A stretch of DNA of 32,234 nucleotides, taken from assembly GCA_019638455.1 (NCBI GenBank), contig JAHBTU010000007.1:1-32234 (forward strand), in the 5' to 3' direction. Source of the stretch: Saprospiraceae bacterium (GTDB lineage: Bacteria; Bacteroidota; Bacteroidia; Chitinophagales; Saprospiraceae). Shown here piece after piece: positions 6,516 through 14,553 of this stretch. The notes beneath the pieces were generated by a model. The model ran no database searches and was not told the DNA's origin. It saw only the letters and a list, made by a program, of their open reading frames with translations. How positions within the stretch are numbered: position 1 is the stretch's first letter; the number at the start of each line of letters is the position of its first letter. The translations under genes and the position numbers were made by a program.

Positions 6516-7586
6516 ATGAAAAATGCGCTCTTTCTCGGCACCGTTTCGGGCATCAAGATATTCATCCACTGGACGTTTCTCATCCTGATAGGCTGGCTCG
6601 TGTTCAGCAATCTGAGCCGAGGGCTGGGTGGCACCGAGATTGTGTGGTCGGTGCTGTTCGTGCTGACCATTTTCGGGTGCGTCACGCTGCACGAGTTGGG
6701 TCATGCTTTGGCTGCCAAAAGATTCAACATCAAAACCCGCGACATCACCTTGTTGCCCATTGGCGGAGTGGCACAGTTGGAATCCATCCCTGAAAAGCCG
6801 CAGGAAGAGCTCATCGTGGCTTTGGCAGGCCCGGCGGTCAATGTGGTCATCTTCGCTTTGTTGCTGTTGGTGCTGCCCCGACAAGCGGAGAGCCTGCTCG
6901 AACTGCAGCAAATCGGCCCCTCCAACTTTTTATATGCACTGATGCTGGTGAATATGTGGCTGGCTTTGTTCAACATGATTCCGGCGTTCCCGATGGATGG
7001 GGGGCGCGTGTTTCGCGCATTGTTGGCATTTCGCATGGACCGCGCCAAGGCGACCCGCATAGCGGCAGGTCTGGGGCAGTTTCTTGCCATCGGCTTTGTG
7101 TTTTTGGGTTTTTTCTACAATCCCTTTTTGGTCATCATCGGGTTGTTCATCTTTTTGGGCGCCCAATCGGAAGCGCAGCACACCGAGACCCAATCGCTGA
7201 TGCGGGGCTTCACCGTGCGCGACGCGCTGTTGGTGGAAATACCCGACATCGCCGCCGACGCTACCATTCAGGATGCGACCGATAAGCTGCTTCAAGGTCA
7301 GAACAAGCATTTTTTGGTGAAAAACGACGGCCACCCGGTGGGCACGCTTGGCCGCGACGAAATCATAAGGGCGCTCGGCAATTTGGGCAAACAAGCACTC
7401 GTGCGCGATGCCATGCGCGGCGATTTGACGTACCTGCCGCCTTCCACGCCCCTTGAGGAAGCTTGGAAAACGATGCAACTTCAAAACCAATCTTTTGTGT
7501 TGGTTGGTTCTCCGCAACAGATAGTGGGCGCGCTGGACAGCGACAACATCGCGGAGTTCCTCATGATTCGGGCGAAATTGCGTTGA
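6516..7586 (+). CDS. Site-2 protease family (M50) metalloprotease with CBS domains
   Basis: A membrane metalloprotease of 356 residues from the Met at 6516, where the first conserved segment (FLGTVSGIKIFIHWTF) begins. The zinc site is HELGH (His59, Glu60, His63), and the second motif NMIPAFPMDGGR (Asn153 to Asp161) supplies the third ligand. Several hydrophobic segments flank these motifs. The C-terminal third (about residues 230-350) contains a pair of CBS domains, which typically bind adenine nucleotides. The architecture matches SpoIVFB/Rip3-like site-2 proteases, which cleave membrane-embedded substrates such as anti-sigma factors or signal-peptide remnants. No anti-sigma or sigma gene is adjacent, so the substrate is unknown. 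An in-frame ATG at 6402 would add 38 unlikely residues. Confidence 0.92.
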   Translation: MKNALFLGTVSGIKIFIHWTFLILIGWLVFSNLSRGLGGTEIVWSVLFVLTIFGCVTLHELGHALAAKRFNIKTRDITLLPIGGVAQLESIPEKPQEELIVALAGPAVNVVIFALLLLVLPRQAESLLELQQIGPSNFLYALMLVNMWLALFNMIPAFPMDGGRVFRALLAFRMDRAKATRIAAGLGQFLAIGFVFLGFFYNPFLVIIGLFIFLGAQSEAQHTETQSLMRGFTVRDALLVEIPDIAADATIQDATDKLLQGQNKHFLVKNDGHPVGTLGRDEIIRALGNLGKQALVRDAMRGDLTYLPPSTPLEEAWKTMQLQNQSFVLVGSPQQIVGALDSDNIAEFLMIRAKLR

Positions 7587-7609
7587 GCAGCTACTATTAG
7601 ACTTTGGAC

Positions 7610-7672
7610 ACTTCATAGGGAACGTTCCGTAGGAACGATTTCGACTGGTGCCCAAAATCTGACAGATTTGGC
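7610..7672. repeat. Short palindromic intergenic element
   Basis: GGAACGTTCC is a perfect palindrome followed by GTAGGAACGA, which repeats the GGAACG core. A second near-perfect inverted repeat follows: CCAAAATCT, GAC, AGATTTGG, with one bulged base. The element lies directly 5' of the truncated membrane ORF. Confidence 0.5.
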
Positions 7673-7960
7673 GTTCAAAAAAATCATTCGTGGATAACCC
7701 AGAACATGGTGTTGGGCATTTTTCCGAGTGGCAGCCTGACCAACTTTGTCTTTGGCTACTCCCCCAACTCGCATTTTGTCAATGAAATCATGGAACCGTT
7801 GCTTTGGATTTGGTTGCTCGCCTTTTTCACCCTGAAAACCGTGTATCAGGAAGGTTGGCTGCGCACCATCCTGAAGGCCGCCGCCGTTGCGTTGGCTTGG
7901 ATGCCGATATTGGTTCTGTATCGTTTCGTGGTGTTTCTGGCGACGTTTTATAGTATCTGA
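7619..7960 (+). pseudogene. Remnant of a membrane protein, 5' end lost
   Basis: The frame is open from 7619, with the only plausible ATG at 7706. That ATG gives 84 residues with two hydrophobic segments (EPLLWIWLLAFFTL and AVALAWMPILVLYRFVVFLATF). The tail VYQEGWLRTILK followed by a hydrophobic helix resembles the C-terminus of DUF3667-like membrane proteins, which are much longer; this match is tentative. The codons before 7706 fall in a palindromic repeat and do not look like protein. The simplest reading is that insertion or recombination at the repeat removed the 5' part of a larger gene. A small intact membrane protein starting at 7706 is possible. Confidence 0.45.
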
Positions 7961-7962
7961 GC

Positions 7963-7992
7963 TGCCTGTCGGAGAAAACACTCCAATAGGCA
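7963..7992. terminator. Weak hairpin between converging genes
   Basis: TGCCT and GGAG pair with CTCC and AGGCA, with small internal loops. It lies between the end of the membrane-protein remnant and the end of thrA. There is no T-run, so it is at most a weak or factor-assisted terminator. Confidence 0.3.
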
Positions 7993-8011
7993 AATCCCCG
8001 TACCTCGACGC

Positions 8012-10459
8012 TTAATTGCCTATCCCAATCACCTCGGCGAACAAACCCGCCGCCGTCACCTCGGCGCCTGCGCCGGGGCCGCGCACCACGAGCGGGCGTT
8101 CGCGGTAGCGCTCGGTGGTGAACACCACCATGTTGTCGCTGCCCGAGAGAAAATAGAACGGGTGAGTGGGAGGGTAAGCCTGAAGGGAAATGGACGCATG
8201 GGTGCCTTCCAATTTTGCCACGAAACGCAGCACCTTTCCATCGGTGGCAGCCTGGCGGCGGCGTTTTTCAAAGTCGTCGTCGTGTTTTTCCAAGTTCTCG
8301 AAAAACTCCTCCACCGTGCGGACGGCGAGGCAGGCGTGCGGCAGGATGTTCTCTACCTCAATGTCGCTGGCTTCCAGAGGCAGCCCCGTTTCGCGGGCAA
8401 GTATGAGCAACTTGCGGCGCACATCGGCGCCAGAGAGGTCTTCGCGGGGGTCGGGTTCGGTCAGGCCCAGCTGTTTGGCCTCTTTCACGATGTGGGAAAA
8501 TGTGGCCCCTGCCACGAAGTGGTTGAAGATAAACGAAAGCGTGCCGGACAGAATGCCTTCGATTTTCAAAATGCGGTCGCCGGAATGGATGAGGTCGTTG
8601 AGCGTGGTGATGATGGGTAGCCCAGCGCCCACGTTGGTCTCGTAGCGCCACGCCACGCCGCGTTTGTTGGCAATTTGCTTCAAGCGTGCATATTGCAAAT
8701 AGGGCGAGGAAGTGGCCACCTTGTTGGGCGTGGAAATGGAGATGCTGGCATCCAGAATTTGCTCGTAGAATCCCGCCACTTGTTCCGAAGCGGTGTTGTC
8801 GAGAAAAATCGCGTTGGGCAAATTCAGCGCCTTCATTTTTTCCACAAAATGCGACATCACGAACGGGTCGCCTTGTTCGAGCGTGTCTTTCCAATGTTCG
8901 AGCGGCACGCCTTCCTCCGAAAACACCATCTTCCGGCTGTTGGCCAGTCCCGCGATTTTGATTTCCAAATTTCTTTTTTCTCTCAAAAAGGCGGTCTGTG
9001 CCTCTATCTGCCGCAGCAAGGTGCCGCCAATCAGCCCCACGCCCACCATGAACAAGTGCAGCGTCTGTGTGTCGGACAAGAAAAATGCCTCGTGGATGGC
9101 GTTCAGCGCCTTCGTCTCGTCGGCGGCATTGATGACGACCGACACGTTCAACTCGCTCGACCCCTGCGCGATGGCCACCACATTGATGCCGTTTTTGCCC
9201 AGCGCCGAAAACAAGCGCCCCGCCACGCCCGGCAAATAGCGCATATTCTCGCCCACTATCGCCACCACGGCGAGATCGTCCTCTATTTTCAAAGGCTCAA
9301 CCAACCGCTCGCGGATTTCGTGGGCAAACTCCCGCTCCGCCGCTTTCTGGGCTAGCTTGGCCTGCTGTGGCGACACGGCGAAGGTAATGGACGACTCGCT
9401 CGACCCCTGCGTGATGATGACAATGTTGACCCCCGACTGCGCCAGAGCGCCAAACAACCGTGCCGCGATGCCCGGCACCCCAAACAAGCCCGAGCCTTGC
9501 AGGGTGAGCAGGCAAATTTGGTTGATGGAGGAAATGCCCGTGATGACGTTACCTGTTCCTTTGGGGGGAGGAATGCCGATGTGGGTGCCGGCAAACGTTG
9601 GGTTGAACGTGTTCCTGATGACCAACGGAATTTCCTTGGCCAACGCGGGCAAGATGGTCGGCGGGTAGATGACCTTGGCGCCGAAGTGGCTCATTTCCAT
9701 TGCTTCGCGGTAGGTCATGGAGGGCAAGGTGAAGGCTTTTTTCACCCGGCGCGGGTCGGCGGTGAGCACTCCGTCCACATCCGTCCAGATTTCGATGGCG
9801 CTGGCTTCGAGCGCCGCGCCGAAGATGGCCGCAGTGTAGTCCGAGCCGCCTCGACCGAGCGTGGTGGTGATGCCGTCGGCGGTGCTGCCAATGAATCCCG
9901 TGATGGCCTGCACTTGGGGGTGCGCCGCGAAATGAGCGCGAATACGTTGGTTGGTCTCTTCAAAATCCACGTGCGCGCTGCCAAAATGAGCATCGGTGCG
10001 CACCACTTCGCGGGCATCCAGAAACTCGGCGGGGATGCCCATTTGCCGCATGGCATGGGCAATGATGAAGGCCGAGTTGCGCTCTCCGAAACTGACCACG
10101 AAATCGAGCGAGCGCGGCGACACCTCGTGCAGCAGAAATATGCCTTGCAGCACATTGCCCAAAGCCTCGAAATTGGCCGCGATATGGCTTTCCACGAGTG
10201 GGCGGATGGCGGGGGCAAGCAGCTGCTCGATGGCCTCCAGATGACGCGCTCGCACCCGCTCGAACACCTCTTGGTAGCGTTCGTCGCCTTTGCTGGCTTT
10301 TGTGGCCATCTCGATGAGCGCGTCCGTCACTTTCGAGAACGCCGAAAAAACAATGGCCAATTGCTCCCCGTTTTGGTAGCGTTCTTTTAAAATCCGAAGC
10401 AACCCCTTGATGGCTTCAGGCGTTCCGACGGAGGTGCCGCCAAATTTCAGGACTTTCAT
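8012..10459 (-). CDS. thrA: Bifunctional aspartokinase / homoserine dehydrogenase I
   Basis: An 815-residue fusion enzyme catalysing the first and third steps from aspartate to homoserine, for threonine and methionine synthesis. The aspartokinase begins with KFGGTSVG (residues 4-11) and runs to about 290, with GRGGSDYTAA in the catalytic region. Two ACT regulatory domains follow (about 310-455), including LQGSGLFGVPGIAARLF and MRYLPGVAGRLFSALG. They suggest feedback inhibition by an amino acid, usually threonine in this family. The homoserine dehydrogenase starts near residue 465 with the NAD(P)-binding VGVGLIGG and contains STPNKVATS, NVGAGLPII, SGTLSFIFN and GADVRRKLLILARE. The length matches E. 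coli ThrA (about 820). thrB and thrC are not adjacent here. A TACTTTTG -7 element lies about 31 nt upstream of the ATG. Confidence 0.97.
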   Translation of the reverse strand: MKVLKFGGTSVGTPEAIKGLLRILKERYQNGEQLAIVFSAFSKVTDALIEMATKASKGDERYQEVFERVRARHLEAIEQLLAPAIRPLVESHIAANFEALGNVLQGIFLLHEVSPRSLDFVVSFGERNSAFIIAHAMRQMGIPAEFLDAREVVRTDAHFGSAHVDFEETNQRIRAHFAAHPQVQAITGFIGSTADGITTTLGRGGSDYTAAIFGAALEASAIEIWTDVDGVLTADPRRVKKAFTLPSMTYREAMEMSHFGAKVIYPPTILPALAKEIPLVIRNTFNPTFAGTHIGIPPPKGTGNVITGISSINQICLLTLQGSGLFGVPGIAARLFGALAQSGVNIVIITQGSSESSITFAVSPQQAKLAQKAAEREFAHEIRERLVEPLKIEDDLAVVAIVGENMRYLPGVAGRLFSALGKNGINVVAIAQGSSELNVSVVINAADETKALNAIHEAFFLSDTQTLHLFMVGVGLIGGTLLRQIEAQTAFLREKRNLEIKIAGLANSRKMVFSEEGVPLEHWKDTLEQGDPFVMSHFVEKMKALNLPNAIFLDNTASEQVAGFYEQILDASISISTPNKVATSSPYLQYARLKQIANKRGVAWRYETNVGAGLPIITTLNDLIHSGDRILKIEGILSGTLSFIFNHFVAGATFSHIVKEAKQLGLTEPDPREDLSGADVRRKLLILARETGLPLEASDIEVENILPHACLAVRTVEEFFENLEKHDDDFEKRRRQAATDGKVLRFVAKLEGTHASISLQAYPPTHPFYFLSGSDNMVVFTTERYRERPLVVRGPGAGAEVTAAGLFAEVIGIGN

Positions 10460-10489
10460 GTTTGAATCGTTTTTTCAAATTTTGCGGGG

Positions 10490-10497
10490 CAAAAGTA
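10490..10497 (-). promoter_or_regulatory. Putative -7 element of thrA
   Basis: The minus strand reads TACTTTTG, an exact match to TAnnTTTG, about 31 nt upstream of the start codon. A TTTG is present upstream at 10523-10526, but the 25-nt spacing is longer than usual. Confidence 0.5.
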
Positions 10498-10635
10498 GAG
10501 CCTCACGCACAACGGAGCATCCCAAACGGTCGCACTTTGCCTTTTGAAACAGCGCCCCAAAAGCCCACAACCCACCGCGACTGCTGAAATGCGCTCGCCT
10601 TTCGCCACACATTGCTTAATCAGACTCTCGACATT

Positions 10636-10992
10636 ATGCGCCCCCCTTCAGTTTGTTTTATTGCCTGCCTGATTGCGCTGTTCCATCTTGCGCTGTTCGC
10701 TTGCAAGTCGAAAGTGAACCCCTGCGTACAGTCACTTGCCGAACGCGACGCAGCTCTCTTGCACCACGCCGATTCTTTGATGCTGGGCCGTGCGGCAATG
10801 CCCCTCGAAACTTACCGTGACGCGCTGGAACAGTTGCGCACCCAAGAGCAGCAACTTTTTCAAGCGGCCAACGACTGCGACTTTGGCAAGGACTTGCAAG
10901 CCTACAACTATTGGCATCGCGGAAGGCTGAAATTTCCAAGCAAAATCGAACAGGAATGGCAGCGCCTCGAACACGCTCCCATCGGGAAATGA
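10636..10992 (+). CDS. Small lipoprotein of unknown function
   Basis: A 118-residue protein beginning with a lipoprotein signal (MRPPSVCFIACLIALFHLAL, then FAC with the lipid-modified Cys near residue 23). The mature part is short, helical and charged, with segments such as ETYRDALEQLRTQEQQLFQAA suggesting a coiled or helical bundle. Two further cysteines (in NPCVQ and NDCDF) could form a disulfide. The start is taken at the ATG at 10636; an upstream TTG at 10612 would precede the signal peptide. No family is recognised. It converges with the tRNA-like gene, and their shared 3' region holds a strong hairpin. Confidence 0.65.
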   Translation: MRPPSVCFIACLIALFHLALFACKSKVNPCVQSLAERDAALLHHADSLMLGRAAMPLETYRDALEQLRTQEQQLFQAANDCDFGKDLQAYNYWHRGRLKFPSKIEQEWQRLEHAPIGK

Positions 10993-11004
10993 AGGGAGCG
11001 CCAC

Positions 11005-11038
11005 AAAAAAAAGCCGCAGGACGGAAAGCGCCTGCGGC
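11005..11038 (-). terminator. Strong rho-independent terminator (minus strand)
   Basis: On the minus strand GCCGCAGG pairs perfectly with CCTGCGGC around a 10-nt loop and is followed by eight T residues. It lies about 28 nt after the 3' end of the tRNA-like gene and would end its transcript. Confidence 0.85.
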
Positions 11039-11065
11039 CTCATTGTTGGTTTGTTGTTTATGCGG

Positions 11066-11183
11066 CTGTGAAGGGAGGATTCGAACCTCCACGGGGCGAT
11101 TAGGTTTCGTTTGACCGAGGCTTTGTTTCGTGTTCCCCACCCCCGAGACAGGAGGGCTTGGCTGCCAATTTCAACACCTCACA
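11066..11183 (-). tRNA. Atypical class II tRNA-like RNA gene (GTC anticodon triplet)
   Basis: Reading the minus strand from 11183: acceptor TGTGAGG pairs with CTTCACA (11067-11073, one G-U). It is followed by TG at positions 8-9 and a 3-bp D stem TTG/CAA with loop AAATTGGCAGC, the same layout as bacterial tRNA-Leu. A 5-bp anticodon stem CCCTC/GGGGG encloses loop CTGTCTC (T33, triplet GTC, but T instead of a purine at 37). The T arm is canonical, GGAGG-TTCGAAT-CCTCC. The variable region is about 49 nt, closed by GGGG/CCCC, far longer than the usual 12-20 nt. The discriminator is G and no CCA is encoded. A promoter and a strong terminator flank it. A GTC triplet on a Leu-like class II body is inconsistent with a normal tRNA-Asp, so it may be a non-decoding tRNA-like RNA, a variant tRNA or a decayed gene. 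Confidence 0.6.
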
Positions 11184-11246
11184 TTGTTGTTTCAGATTGC
11201 CGACCTTGTTTTTAAAAACCGTCAACAATCAAGAACTTTGATGCGA

Positions 11247-11279
11247 CAAAGGTAGGCGCATCGATTTTTTCTTTGCAAA
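11247..11279 (-). promoter_or_regulatory. Bacteroidota-type promoter for the tRNA-like gene
   Basis: On the minus strand TTTG (11276-11279), a 21-nt spacer and TACCTTTG (11247-11254) match the -33 TTTG / -7 TAnnTTTG consensus. Very A/T-rich DNA lies directly upstream (about 11280-11350), which could act as an UP element. The predicted transcript would start near 11240, about 55 nt before the tRNA-like 5' end. Confidence 0.6.
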
Positions 11280-11429
11280 TTTTTTAATTATTTTTTTAAA
11301 AAAATACATTATTTACAAAATAAAAAAAGATTTGTTTCCAAATTAAAAATATGAGACGTGTTAGGCGACGTATTTTTTTCAATCTGACAACAAAGCCCGC
11401 GCTCGCCCGTTGAAGCAACTTTCAAAAAA

Positions 11430-12074
11430 ATGATTTCGACCGATAGCTTTATAGAAACGCTCCGCCGACGCCTTGCCAGCCCGCTGCCCGGCGCGGAGGC
11501 TCAGTTCAAAATGGCGTTTGCCCGCCGCGCCGAGGAGCTGCGACTCAACCCCGTGCCGCCCCCCAACGCAAAGGTGGCTTGTGTGCTCAACCTGCTTCAC
11601 CAACACGACGGGCGCTGGCGCACCGTGCTGATAGAGCGCACGGTGAACCCGCGCGACCAGCACAGTGGCCAAGTGAGTTTTCCCGGCGGTCGCTACGAGG
11701 AGCAGGACGGCGCCTTGGTGAACGTGGCGCTCCGCGAGGCACATGAGGAGGTGGGCGTGTCGCCCGTGGAAGTGGAGGTGCTGGGGCGGCTCACTGAGCT
11801 GTATATCCCTGTGAGCAACTATGTGGTGCATCCGTTCGTGGGCGTATTGCTTGGCGCACCCATGTTTAGGCCACAGCCGGGCGAGGTGGAAGCGATACTG
11901 ACACCACCAATTGACTTATTTTCGCAGCCGGAAAATCGAAAAATGACCGACCTCTCCGTGGCGCAAGGCATCAAACTGAAGGAAGTGCCTTATTTCGAGG
12001 TGGAAGGGCGCATCGTGTGGGGAGCGACGGCCATGATTATGAGTGAGTTTGTGGAGCTGATGCAAGTGCCCTGA
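11430..12074 (+). CDS. Nudix hydrolase, CoA pyrophosphatase-like
   Basis: A 214-residue Nudix protein. The segment HSGQVSFPGGRYEEQD (residues 78-93) followed by ALREAHEEVGV (100-110) is the Nudix box in the form found in CoA pyrophosphatases (NudL/YeaB type). These cleave coenzyme A to 4'-phosphopantetheine and 3',5'-ADP with a metal ion. RDQHSGQVSFPGG matches the UPF0035 signature typical of this group. The length fits the family. The upstream 100 bp are strongly A/T-rich. The protein is soluble and probably cytoplasmic. It is followed by the hairpin element at 12120-12272 and is probably monocistronic. Confidence 0.88.
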   Translation: MISTDSFIETLRRRLASPLPGAEAQFKMAFARRAEELRLNPVPPPNAKVACVLNLLHQHDGRWRTVLIERTVNPRDQHSGQVSFPGGRYEEQDGALVNVALREAHEEVGVSPVEVEVLGRLTELYIPVSNYVVHPFVGVLLGAPMFRPQPGEVEAILTPPIDLFSQPENRKMTDLSVAQGIKLKEVPYFEVEGRIVWGATAMIMSEFVELMQVP

Positions 12075-12119
12075 TAAGCGACTGTCGTGGCACGATATTT
12101 TTCACAATTACGAACTAAT

Positions 12120-12272
12120 GCGAATAATGGGTGGAAGAGGCCGTCTCACAAGTTTAAAGTTGGACAGGATTAACAAGGTTTACAGGTTGTTTACCCGAAA
12201 AAGGACGCGAATCTTTTCAATCCCGTCAAACAAACATCACTTGTGAGACATCCTCTTCAACCCATTATTCGC
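12120..12272. repeat. Large imperfect hairpin element (33-bp inverted ends)
   Basis: The 33-nt left end (12120-12152) and right end (12240-12272) are inverted repeats with about three mismatches; shared blocks are GCGAATAATGGGT, GAAGAGG and GTCTCACAAG. Pairing continues inward less perfectly (GACAGGATT against AATCCCGTC), so most of the 153 bp could form one long hairpin. No open reading frame is inside. It could be a MITE-like or REP-type element; no clear target duplication was found. Its right end is only 17 bp from the response regulator start codon. Confidence 0.75.
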
Positions 12273-12289
12273 GTAACTATCCAATCGCA

Positions 12290-12991
12290 ATGAATACAGC
12301 CAGCGTGTTGCTCATAGAAGACGAACCCAAATTAGCTGCTCCGGTAAAAAAGTGGCTGGAGGAGAATGGGTTTGAGGTCGAGCTCGCTCCCGACGGAGCC
12401 GTGGGGAGGCATCTGGCGCAAGCCAACAAGTACGACATCGTGCTGCTCGACCTGAACCTGCCTTTTGTGAGTGGTCACGACGTATGCCGGTCCATCCGCG
12501 CCACGCACCCTCAATTGCCGGTCATCATGGTGACGGCGTTGGGCAGCGTGGAGCAAAAGCTGACAGGGTTCGACGCGGGTGCCGACGACTATATCGTGAA
12601 GCCGTTCGACTTCCGCGAGCTGCTGGCACGGATGCGGACGTTGCTCAAACGAACCCCCGGGGCGCCTGCCGAATCGGAGCCGGGGGAGTTGCTGCGCGTG
12701 GCGGACCTCGAATTGAACACGGGCTTCAAGACCGTGACACGCGCTGGCAATCCCATCGCGCTTACCGCCAAAGAATACACCCTGCTCGAATACCTCGTGC
12801 GGCGCAATGGCCGCGTGGCATCCAGACACGAAATCGTGGAAAACGTGTGGGACGTGAATTTTGATACCGGCACCAACGTGGTGGAAGTGTATATCAATTT
12901 CCTGCGCAAGAAGATAGACCGCAACTTCGAGCCAAAACTCATACACACCAAACAGGGCTTGGGATACTACATAAAGGCGCTCTCGACATGA
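12290..12991 (+). CDS. OmpR/PhoB-family response regulator
   Basis: A 233-residue regulator. The receiver domain (residues 1-120) has the acidic pair Glu10/Asp11, phosphoacceptor Asp54 in VLLDLNLP, and Lys104 in YIVKPFD. The C-terminal winged-helix DNA-binding domain (about 135-230) contains LTAKEYTLLEYLVRRNGRV and the recognition region TNVVEVYINFLRKKID, followed by the wing TKQGLGYYI. It belongs to the CusR/MprA/QseB-like group. The stop overlaps the start of the histidine kinase gene (ATGA), so the pair is an operon and the kinase is the likely partner. The stimulus is unknown. The ATG lies 17 bp after a large hairpin element. Confidence 0.95.
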   Translation: MNTASVLLIEDEPKLAAPVKKWLEENGFEVELAPDGAVGRHLAQANKYDIVLLDLNLPFVSGHDVCRSIRATHPQLPVIMVTALGSVEQKLTGFDAGADDYIVKPFDFRELLARMRTLLKRTPGAPAESEPGELLRVADLELNTGFKTVTRAGNPIALTAKEYTLLEYLVRRNGRVASRHEIVENVWDVNFDTGTNVVEVYINFLRKKIDRNFEPKLIHTKQGLGYYIKALST

Positions 12992-14376
12992 ACATCCGCA
13001 CCCAGCTCACCCTGCGTTTCACGGCGATAGTGGCCACCATACTGCTGGGCTTTTCGCTGGCGGTCTATCTGCTGTCCGAAGACTATCGCAAGGAAGAGTT
13101 TTTCAATCGGCTGGAGAGCCGCGCCGTCACCACCGCACGGCTTTTCGTGAGTGTGCAGGAGGTAGATGTCAAGTTGTTGCGCATCATTGACAGAAACTCC
13201 ATCCATGCGTTGTTCGAGGAGAAAGTATTGATTTTTGACCCTAAGGACAGGCTTGTCTATTCCAGCTCTGAAAACTTGGATGACACTTACCCAGCCGAGA
13301 TGTTGAGCCAGATTCGCAAGCGACGAATCCTTGAATTTGAGGAGGACGACATGGAATGCGTGGGCATTGTTTATGAGGATGCACAGGGTGAGTTCGTGGT
13401 CGTTGCTTCTGCCTACGACCGCTATGGGCGCAGCAAGTTGAACAATTTGCGCAACGTGCTGCTTGCTGGCCTCGTCATAGGCATCCTGATTATCTTGGCA
13501 ACGGGTATCATGTTTGCGGGGCAGGTGTTGCAACCCTTGGCCCGCATCAACGCCGAGGTGCAGAGCATCAGCGCAGGCAGCCTTGGCCGCCGAGTGGACG
13601 AAGGCAACCAACGCGATGAGATAGCGCAACTGGCCATGAATTTCAATGATATGCTGCAACGGCTGGAATCGGCTTTTGAAATACAGCAGCAATTTGTGAG
13701 CAATGCCTCACACGAGTTGCGCAATCCGTTGGCTGCCATCACGAGCCAGCTCCAATTGATGCTCGACAAGGAACGCAGCCCGGAGGAATACCGACAGGCG
13801 CTACAGTCGCTGCTCGACGACACGCGCACCTTGGTTGAACTGACCAACGGGCTGCTCTCGCTCGCCCAATCGGGCGTGGAAAAGCAGCGATTCACCTTCA
13901 CACAAGTGCGCGTGGACGAGACCCTTTTCGCCGCACAAAACGAATTGGTCAAAGCTCATCCCAACTACCGCTTCCTCATCGAATACGACACTTTCCCCGA
14001 AGACGAGGCACAACTGACGATTGCCGGAAACGAGCACTTGCTGAAAACGGCCTTCCTCAACCTGATGGACAATGCTTGCAAATTCTCCAACGACCGCACG
14101 GTGCGAATCGGTTTTTGGGCCAAAGAGAGCAATATCAATATCTCTTTCAGCGACAATGGCGCTGGCATCACCCCGGAGGAACAAGAAATGATATTTACCC
14201 CCTTCTATCGAGGCAGCAACACCCAATCGTCGGTGAAGGGCTATGGCATCGGGCTTTCGCTGTGTCACCGCATCGTGCAGCTCCATCAAGGGAGCATCAA
14301 AGTGCAATCCGCACCCGGCAAGGGCAGCCGGTTTGAGTTGATTTTCCCGCTATTTCCTGCCCAAAAATCATTTTAA
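12988..14376 (+). CDS. Sensor histidine kinase (HAMP, HisKA, HATPase)
   Basis: A 462-residue membrane kinase. It has TM1 at about residues 8-29, a periplasmic sensor segment of about 125 residues with no recognised domain, and TM2 at about 156-180. A HAMP linker follows (about 180-232). The HisKA domain has the phosphoaccepting His242 in SHELRNP. The ATPase domain has the N box LMDNACKF (Asn362), the G1 box DNGAG (389-393) and the G2 box GYGIGLSL (418-425). All catalytic motifs are intact. It overlaps the response regulator gene by 4 bp. A hairpin terminator follows, then the adhesin gene. Confidence 0.95.
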   Translation: MNIRTQLTLRFTAIVATILLGFSLAVYLLSEDYRKEEFFNRLESRAVTTARLFVSVQEVDVKLLRIIDRNSIHALFEEKVLIFDPKDRLVYSSSENLDDTYPAEMLSQIRKRRILEFEEDDMECVGIVYEDAQGEFVVVASAYDRYGRSKLNNLRNVLLAGLVIGILIILATGIMFAGQVLQPLARINAEVQSISAGSLGRRVDEGNQRDEIAQLAMNFNDMLQRLESAFEIQQQFVSNASHELRNPLAAITSQLQLMLDKERSPEEYRQALQSLLDDTRTLVELTNGLLSLAQSGVEKQRFTFTQVRVDETLFAAQNELVKAHPNYRFLIEYDTFPEDEAQLTIAGNEHLLKTAFLNLMDNACKFSNDRTVRIGFWAKESNINISFSDNGAGITPEEQEMIFTPFYRGSNTQSSVKGYGIGLSLCHRIVQLHQGSIKVQSAPGKGSRFELIFPLFPAQKSF

Positions 14377-14399
14377 TTATCTTTTAATTTCGCTTTAAT
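14371..14399. promoter_or_regulatory. Three TTTAAT motifs at 11-bp spacing
   Basis: TTTTAAT at 14371, TTTTAAT at 14382 and CTTTAAT at 14393 are spaced exactly 11 bp, one helical turn. OmpR/PhoB-family regulators often bind direct repeats with this spacing. The array overlaps the end of the kinase gene. Confidence 0.4.
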
Positions 14400-14504
14400 G
14401 CACTCCTTTGGCGAGCAAAAGACATTTGTTTCGTCTTTTCAGAATGTCATAAATTTTTCAAACGATACAATCCGCTTTTCGCGGGAGGTTTTTCATTCGT
14501 AGGC

Positions 14505-14541
14505 GAAAGGCGCTTTCAAAGGAGAGCGCCTTTTCGTTTTT
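14505..14541 (+). terminator. Rho-independent terminator of the two-component operon
   Basis: GAAAGGCGCT pairs with AGCGCCTTTT (9-10 bp) around a 10-nt loop, followed by CGTTTTT. It separates the kinase gene from the adhesin gene. Confidence 0.75.
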
Positions 14542-14553
14542 AGGCAAAGCCCA

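Noticed and set aside
11066..11183. tmRNA or selenocysteine tRNA
   Set aside because: The element is far too short for tmRNA and lacks a tag-coding region; the acceptor is 7 bp and the anticodon is not TCA, so it is not tRNA-Sec.
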